A stretch of 10,462 bases of DNA from an uncultured Burkholderiales bacterium. GTDB lineage: Bacteria; Pseudomonadota; Gammaproteobacteria; Burkholderiales; Burkholderiaceae_E. Both the position numbers and the translations under genes were made by a program. A model generated the notes under the pieces. It saw only the letters and a list, made by a program, of their open reading frames with translations, was not told where the DNA came from and ran no database searches. The stretch is taken from positions 1 to 10,462 of the forward strand of contig CAIXXI010000239.1 in the NCBI GenBank assembly GCA_903923345.1, in the 5' to 3' direction. Shown here piece by piece: positions 6,999 to 10,462 of the stretch; the first letter of the stretch is position 1, and each line of letters opens with the position of its first letter.

Positions 6999-7712
6999 AT
7001 GAGCATGAAAGCCAAACGAATCCTGGTCGTCGATGACGACCCCAAGCTGCGCGATCTCCTTCAACGTTACCTGAGCGGAGAGCAATTCGACGTTTCAGTC
7101 GCCTCCGATGGGCCCAGCCTGAACCGGCTGATGCTCAGAGAAAACTGGGATCTGCTCATCCTTGATCTCATGCTGCCGGGTGAAGACGGGTTGTCGATCC
7201 TGCGACGCATCCGCGGCGCCAACGACCGCACACCGGTGATCATGCTGACCGCCAAGGGCGAAGATGTAGACCGGATCGTCGGGCTCGAGATGGGTGCAGA
7301 CGACTATCTGGCCAAACCCTTCAACCCCCGGGAGTTGCTGGCCCGGATTCACGCTGTCTTGCGAAGACAACCGGCTCTGGAGGTGCCTGCGGCACCCGCA
7401 AATGATCTGGAACCGATGCATTTCGGTCCCTTCGTCTTCGATGCAGCCAACCGGACACTGACCCGGGACGGCAGCCCCATTCCCCTGACCAGTGGGGAGT
7501 TCTCATTGCTGAAGGTATTCGCTCGGCACCCCCGCCAGCCCTTGTCGCGCGACAAGCTCATGTTGCTGGCCAGAGGACGGGAATACGGCGCATTTGACCG
7601 CAGTCTCGATGTTCAGGTCTCGCGCTTGCGACGGCTTCTGGAGGACGACCCGGTCAACCCGCGATACATCCAGACCGTGTGGAGCGTGGGCTATGTCTTT
7701 GTGCCGGATTGA
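6999..7712 (+). CDS. ompR: Response regulator OmpR (237 aa)
   Basis: OmpR is the cytoplasmic DNA-binding regulator of the EnvZ/OmpR two-component system, controlling porins and other envelope or osmotic responses. The receiver domain (about 6-122) has the acidic pocket D12-D13, phospho-acceptor D56 in LLILDLMLPGEDG, switch T84 and K106 in LAKPF. The winged-helix domain (about 140-237) carries LSRDKLMLLARGREYGAFDRS and VQVSRLRRLLEDDPVNPRYIQTVWSVGYVFVPD. That is very close to E. coli OmpR, so I name it OmpR rather than a generic paralogue. Two in-frame ATGs lie at 6999 and 7005; the first fits the family N terminus slightly better and matches the promoter position. The stop overlaps the envZ start as TGATG, indicating one transcript. 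Repeats at 6903-6956 may be its own binding sites. Confidence 0.95.
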   Translation: MSMKAKRILVVDDDPKLRDLLQRYLSGEQFDVSVASDGPSLNRLMLRENWDLLILDLMLPGEDGLSILRRIRGANDRTPVIMLTAKGEDVDRIVGLEMGADDYLAKPFNPRELLARIHAVLRRQPALEVPAAPANDLEPMHFGPFVFDAANRTLTRDGSPIPLTSGEFSLLKVFARHPRQPLSRDKLMLLARGREYGAFDRSLDVQVSRLRRLLEDDPVNPRYIQTVWSVGYVFVPD

Positions 7713-9049
7713 TGAGGCCCATGCGCCTGTCATTGTTCTGGCGAACCTTCTGGCTGATTGCCCTGCTGATCGGTGCCAGCCTGGCTGCCTGGCTGCAACT
7801 GTTCAAAGCCGCCGAGCGGGAGCCCCGGGCCGAGCGATTTGCCTGGGAAATCGCCTCCGTCGTTAACCTCACCCGTGCCGGCCTGCTCAGTGCGCAAGGA
7901 GAGCAGCGTGCGGCCTTTCTTGCAGATCTGGCTCGGGAAGAGCGCATCCGGGTGCTGCCGGCCGAACCTCACGATCGGATCGAACCCTTCGGCGACCGGC
8001 AAAATGCTGCGCTGCTCCAGACCAAGCTGCGCGAGCAACTCGGACCCAGCACCCAGCTTGCGGGTCGGGTCAATGGCAGCGAAGGGCTGTGGATCGGATT
8101 CGAGATCGAAGGCGATCCCTACTGGATGCTGCTGGATGTTCAGCGCCTGCGTCGACAGGCTGGGAGAACCTGGCTCGGATGGCTGGGCATTGCAGTCGGA
8201 CTGGCTCTGGCCGGCGCGCTGGTGATCAGCCGGGTGATCAACCGCCCCTTGTCCAGGCTCGCTGACTCGATCGACCGGGTGTCACGCGGAGAGTCGCCCG
8301 GCGCCCTGCCCCAGGCAGGGCCGACCGAGCTGGCTGCGATCAATCGTCGCTTCAACCGACTGGCCACTGACTTGCACGCACTGGATCGGGACAGAGCCGA
8401 GGCGCTGGCTGGCATCTCGCATGACATCCGAACGCCGTTGGCCAGACTGCGCCTGGAGCTTGAAATGACCCCGATCGATGATGCGACCCGCGCCTCGATG
8501 GTCGACGAGATCGAGCGCATCGATGCAATCGTTCGGCAGTTCGTCGAGTTTGCCCGTCCGAATGAGCTGCAGATGGGCCAGCCGGTCGATGTTCCGGCCG
8601 TCCTGGATTCCGTGCTTCAGGGATTCCTGCAAACCGCCGAAGTCGACTCACTTCATATCGAAAGCACGGTCGAACCCGGGATCACCTGGCGCGGTTCACC
8701 CACCACGCTGGCGCGCATTCTCACCAATCTGATTGAGAACGCCCGACGTTATGGGCGCGGGGCGAACGGCTCTGTCCAGGTCAAAATCAGCATTGAACGC
8801 CGTCCTAAGGGCATTCGCCTGATCGTGCGCGATCGAGGTCCCGGGGTTGCGCCCGAGCAACTCGACCGCCTGACACGTCCGTTCACCCGGGCCGACAGCG
8901 AACGCAATCGTCACGGTGGATCCGGACTTGGATTGGCCATCGTGGACCGTCTCGCCAGGCGGCATGCCGGCGAAGTCAGCCTGAGTCTGCCTGTTGACGG
9001 CGGACTGCAGATCGATGTGACGCTGAATGACGCGCCGGCTGGTACCTGA
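7712..9049 (+). CDS. envZ: Sensor histidine kinase EnvZ (445 aa)
   Basis: An inner-membrane sensor kinase/phosphatase paired with OmpR. Layout: transmembrane helix 1 about 13-30; a periplasmic region of about 120 residues (31-152); transmembrane helix 2 about 153-173; HAMP about 174-226 (RPLSRLADSIDRVSRG); dimerisation domain with phospho-acceptor H237 in GISHDIRTPLARLRLELEM. The ATP-binding domain has the N box LTNLIENARRYG (N343), G1 DRGPG (374-378), an F-type segment RPFTRADSERN and G2 GGSGLGLAI (402-410). All catalytic motifs are intact. Length matches E. coli EnvZ (450). The ATG at 7712 shares one base with the ompR stop; a second ATG at 7721 would remove only three residues. The frame is open further upstream only inside ompR. 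No clear terminator follows. Confidence 0.94.
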   Translation: MRPMRLSLFWRTFWLIALLIGASLAAWLQLFKAAEREPRAERFAWEIASVVNLTRAGLLSAQGEQRAAFLADLAREERIRVLPAEPHDRIEPFGDRQNAALLQTKLREQLGPSTQLAGRVNGSEGLWIGFEIEGDPYWMLLDVQRLRRQAGRTWLGWLGIAVGLALAGALVISRVINRPLSRLADSIDRVSRGESPGALPQAGPTELAAINRRFNRLATDLHALDRDRAEALAGISHDIRTPLARLRLELEMTPIDDATRASMVDEIERIDAIVRQFVEFARPNELQMGQPVDVPAVLDSVLQGFLQTAEVDSLHIESTVEPGITWRGSPTTLARILTNLIENARRYGRGANGSVQVKISIERRPKGIRLIVRDRGPGVAPEQLDRLTRPFTRADSERNRHGGSGLGLAIVDRLARRHAGEVSLSLPVDGGLQIDVTLNDAPAGT

Positions 9050-9213
9050 ACTTTTGTCAATCTCCTGAAATACTTCGATAGCCTTACTCAATCAGCGGGA
9101 TATCGACGTTCAATTGGTCGATTGCCCTCCCAGTGGATACACTTCGCCCGTCCGTTGTTCAGGACAAATCTGCATCCCACCCCGTATCCCGTCAAACGAC
9201 TCTGGAGATCACG
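9050..9213. other. Intergenic region between envZ and the rubrerythrin gene
   Basis: This 164-bp gap should hold the rubrerythrin promoter, but no strong one is visible. TTGTCA at 9054-9059 is a good -35 (5 of 6), yet the matching -10 position has only GATAGC. TTGGTC at 9114-9119 with GATACA at 9136-9141 is another weak pair. A near-palindrome TTGTTC-A-GGACAA lies at 9155-9167. I see no hairpin with a T-run to end envZ. The AT-richer stretch 9051-9090 stands out from the flanking coding DNA. Confidence 0.5.
9102..9122. repeat. Perfect 6-9-6 inverted repeat upstream of the rubrerythrin gene
   Basis: ATCGAC (9102-9107) and GTCGAT (9117-9122) are exact inverted copies separated by nine bases that contain CAATTG. 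The span is about two helical turns, as for a dimeric repressor site, but it could also be a weak hairpin. The regulator is unknown. Confidence 0.35.
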
Positions 9214-9633
9214 ATGCCCGCCCTTAAAGGCACCAAGACCCACGACAACCTCAAGGCGGCGTTTGCCGGCGAGAGCCAAGCCAACCGCCGTTACCTGTAC
9301 TTCGCAAACAAGGCTGACGTTGAAGGCCAGACCGAAGTCGCAGCCCTGTTCCGCTCGACCGCTGAAGGCGAGACCGGCCATGCCCATGGCCACCTCGACT
9401 ATCTGGCCGAAGTCGGTGATCCGGCGACCGACCTGCCGATCGGCTCCTCCTCGAACAACCTGAAAGCAGCTGTTGCTGGCGAAACCCACGAGTACACCGA
9501 CATGTACCCGGGCATGGCCAAGACCGCTCGCGACGAAGGCTTCGACGAGATCGCCGACTGGTTCGAGACGCTGGCCAAGGCCGAGCGCTCGCACGCCAAC
9601 AAGTTCGCCAAGGCGCTCGAAGTCCTCGCCTGA
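9214..9633 (+). CDS. Rubrerythrin lacking the rubredoxin domain (139 aa)
   Basis: Rubrerythrins are cytoplasmic non-haem di-iron proteins that reduce hydrogen peroxide to water using NADH-derived electrons. The ferritin-like four-helix domain is complete, with likely iron ligands E20, E53, H56, E90, E93, E124 and H127. Their spacing closely follows the classical Desulfovibrio protein. The C-terminal Cys4 rubredoxin domain of classical rubrerythrin is absent, and the protein contains no cysteine, so an external electron donor is needed. Helices A and C share NLKAAFAGES / NLKAAVAGET, the internal duplication known for this fold. The ATG at 9214 is chosen over the in-frame one at 9133: it has GGAG at 9204-9207, and the product then starts MPALKGTKT as in the family. 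Codon use is strongly biased to GC-ending codons, suggesting high expression. A terminator follows at 9676. Confidence 0.95.
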   Translation: MPALKGTKTHDNLKAAFAGESQANRRYLYFANKADVEGQTEVAALFRSTAEGETGHAHGHLDYLAEVGDPATDLPIGSSSNNLKAAVAGETHEYTDMYPGMAKTARDEGFDEIADWFETLAKAERSHANKFAKALEVLA

Positions 9634-9646
9634 CAGACCGGCTCGC

Positions 9647-9665
9647 GCCGCACCCTGTGTGCGGC
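9647..9665 (+). repeat. First of two tandem hairpins after rubrerythrin
   Basis: GCCGCAC (9647-9653) pairs perfectly with GTGCGGC (9659-9665) across the loop CCTGT, a 7-bp GC-rich stem. It has no T-run of its own and precedes the real terminator by about 10 bases. It may protect the rubrerythrin mRNA 3' end or assist termination. Confidence 0.6.
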
Positions 9666-9675
9666 CGTCGCCAGC

Positions 9676-9702
9676 GGGGAGCTTTCGGGCTCCCCTTTTT
9701 TT
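9676..9702 (+). terminator. Intrinsic terminator after the rubrerythrin gene
   Basis: GGGGAGC (9676-9682) and GCTCCCC (9689-9695) form a perfect 7-bp stem with loop TTTCGG, followed directly by seven T (9696-9702). This is the clearest terminator in the window. It separates rubrerythrin from the Fe-S protein gene starting 42 bp later. Confidence 0.9.
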
Positions 9703-9743
9703 GAATTGACCCGTTCTTCGTTACCGACTCAAAGGCCGCCAAC

Positions 9744-10462
9744 ATGTCCGCACGCGAAGGTTCGCTTGAAGCGCCAACCCGGCATCCGATCGATTGGCGT
9801 AATCCGCAGTTCTTTGACGAAAAAGCCGCGCTCGACGAAATGGAGCGGGTTTTCGACATCTGTCACGGTTGCCGTCGCTGCGTCAGCCTGTGCAATTCAT
9901 TCCCCACCCTCTTCGACCTGGTCGACGAGAGCAAGACCGGCGAGGTGGATGGAGTCGACCGCAAGGACTACTGGAAGGTCGTCGACCAGTGCTACCTGTG
10001 CGACGTCTGCTACCTGACCAAGTGCCCTTACGTGCCCCCTCACCCCTGGAATCTGGATTTCCCGCACCTGATGCTGCGCGGCAAAGCCATTCAGTTCCGC
10101 CAGGGCACACCCACACAATTTCGCGACACGACCCTCGCCTCGACCGATCGCAACGGCAAGCTTGCTGGCATTCCAGTGGTCGTCCAGGCGGTGAATGCAT
10201 TGAACCGCAATGAGACCTTCCGCGGCATGCTGGAGGATCGGCTCGGCGTTCACCACGACGCCTGGCTGCCGGAATTCACCTCCAAGACCTTCTCCAAGAC
10301 GGCTGCCAGATCCGATACCCACCCGGTCAGAGACGGCGATCGCACGCCCGGCAAGGTGGCGATTTTTGCGACCTGCTATGTCAACTACAACGAACCCGGC
10401 ATTGGCCACGACCTCATCAAGGTCCTGGACCACAACCGGATTCCGTACGTCAGAGTCGAGAA
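9744..10462 (+). CDS. 4Fe-4S ferredoxin / CCG-domain protein, heterodisulfide reductase- and GlpC-related (3' end outside window)
   Basis: The frame runs from ATG 9744 to the right edge, 239 complete codons. The N-terminal part holds two cysteine clusters: C40-x2-C43-x2-C46-x3-C50 and C83-x2-C86-x2-C89-x4-C94-P. These fit two [4Fe-4S] clusters, though the close C-x2-C-x2-C spacing within each is typical of bacterial-type ferredoxin motifs. A segment YVPPHPWNLDFPHLMLRGKA follows (96-115). Near residue 210 a new domain begins with VAIFATCYVNYNEPGIG, the first half of a cysteine-rich CCG domain as in HdrB and GlpC. It is probably a cytoplasmic electron carrier or oxidoreductase. AAAGG at 9731-9735 serves as ribosome-binding site. 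In related genomes I recall this protein beside rubrerythrin and a DUF3501 gene, which would be expected just past the edge. The exact reaction is unknown. Confidence 0.92.
   Translation, partial: MSAREGSLEAPTRHPIDWRNPQFFDEKAALDEMERVFDICHGCRRCVSLCNSFPTLFDLVDESKTGEVDGVDRKDYWKVVDQCYLCDVCYLTKCPYVPPHPWNLDFPHLMLRGKAIQFRQGTPTQFRDTTLASTDRNGKLAGIPVVVQAVNALNRNETFRGMLEDRLGVHHDAWLPEFTSKTFSKTAARSDTHPVRDGDRTPGKVAIFATCYVNYNEPGIGHDLIKVLDHNRIPYVRVE

Noticed and set aside
9069..9102. IscR-like site (ATACTTCGATAG...TTACTC) upstream of rubrerythrin
   Set aside because: Only part of the IscR type 1 pattern can be matched and the spacing is wrong, so the resemblance is probably chance.
9088..9594. Minus-strand open frame of about 168 codons opposite rubrerythrin
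   Set aside because: Antisense shadow of a strongly biased GC-rich gene. The plus strand has complete rubrerythrin ligands and a good ribosome-binding site.
9897..10433. Minus-strand open frame of about 178 codons opposite the Fe-S protein
   Set aside because: The plus-strand cysteine clusters and family blocks are unmistakable; the reverse frame shows only low-information Val/Ala/Gly-rich sequence.
1..10462. Mobile elements, CRISPR arrays, tRNA or rRNA genes, horizontally acquired islands
   Set aside because: No repeat-spacer pattern, transposase or integrase motif, tRNA cloverleaf or marked composition change was seen; all main genes look like core betaproteobacterial genes.

Overview
The window looks like GC-rich (roughly 60% by eye), densely packed chromosomal DNA of a betaproteobacterium, most likely Burkholderiales or a close relative. 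The protein sequences and the gene neighbourhood (radA-alr-lplT next to a tsaB-rimI-uracil-DNA glycosylase operon and an ompR-envZ pair) point that way. This rests on family knowledge, not on a search. I see no insertion sequence, phage gene, CRISPR array, tRNA or rRNA. It reads as core genome rather than an accessory island.

Layout, left to right. (1) The 3' end of hpnE (plus strand) enters from the left and converges on radA. (2) alr and radA form a minus-strand operon joined by a TGATG overlap. (3) lplT runs divergently from alr across a 62-bp gap with mirrored -10 boxes. (4) tsaB, rimI and a family 4 uracil-DNA glycosylase form a minus-strand operon that converges on lplT. A small predicted secreted protein of unknown function lies just upstream of tsaB. 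(5) A 129-bp control region separates that secreted protein from a plus-strand ompR-envZ pair and carries palindromes and spaced GTAA motifs. (6) A rubrerythrin gene without a rubredoxin domain follows, ending in two tandem hairpins, the second an intrinsic terminator. (7) The right edge cuts a 4Fe-4S ferredoxin/CCG-domain protein related to heterodisulfide reductase and GlpC.

How the genes work together. RadA acts in recombinational repair and the uracil-DNA glycosylase in base-excision repair. TsaB belongs to the tRNA t6A pathway and RimI acetylates ribosomal protein S18. Alr supplies D-alanine for peptidoglycan and LplT imports lysophospholipids, so both serve the envelope, as do HpnE (squalene/hopanoid branch) and OmpR-EnvZ (envelope/osmotic signalling). 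The rubrerythrin and its Fe-S neighbour look like a peroxide/redox module whose electron path is not obvious.

Most coding content is ordinary. The points most worth a second look are: (a) three genes (alr, tsaB, ompR) have a -10-like box 6-8 nt before the ATG and no Shine-Dalgarno, suggesting leaderless mRNAs; (b) the repeat cluster between ompR and the secreted-protein gene; (c) the rubrerythrin / Fe-S pair; (d) a strong excess of CGATCG. I did not find a convincing wholly new system.
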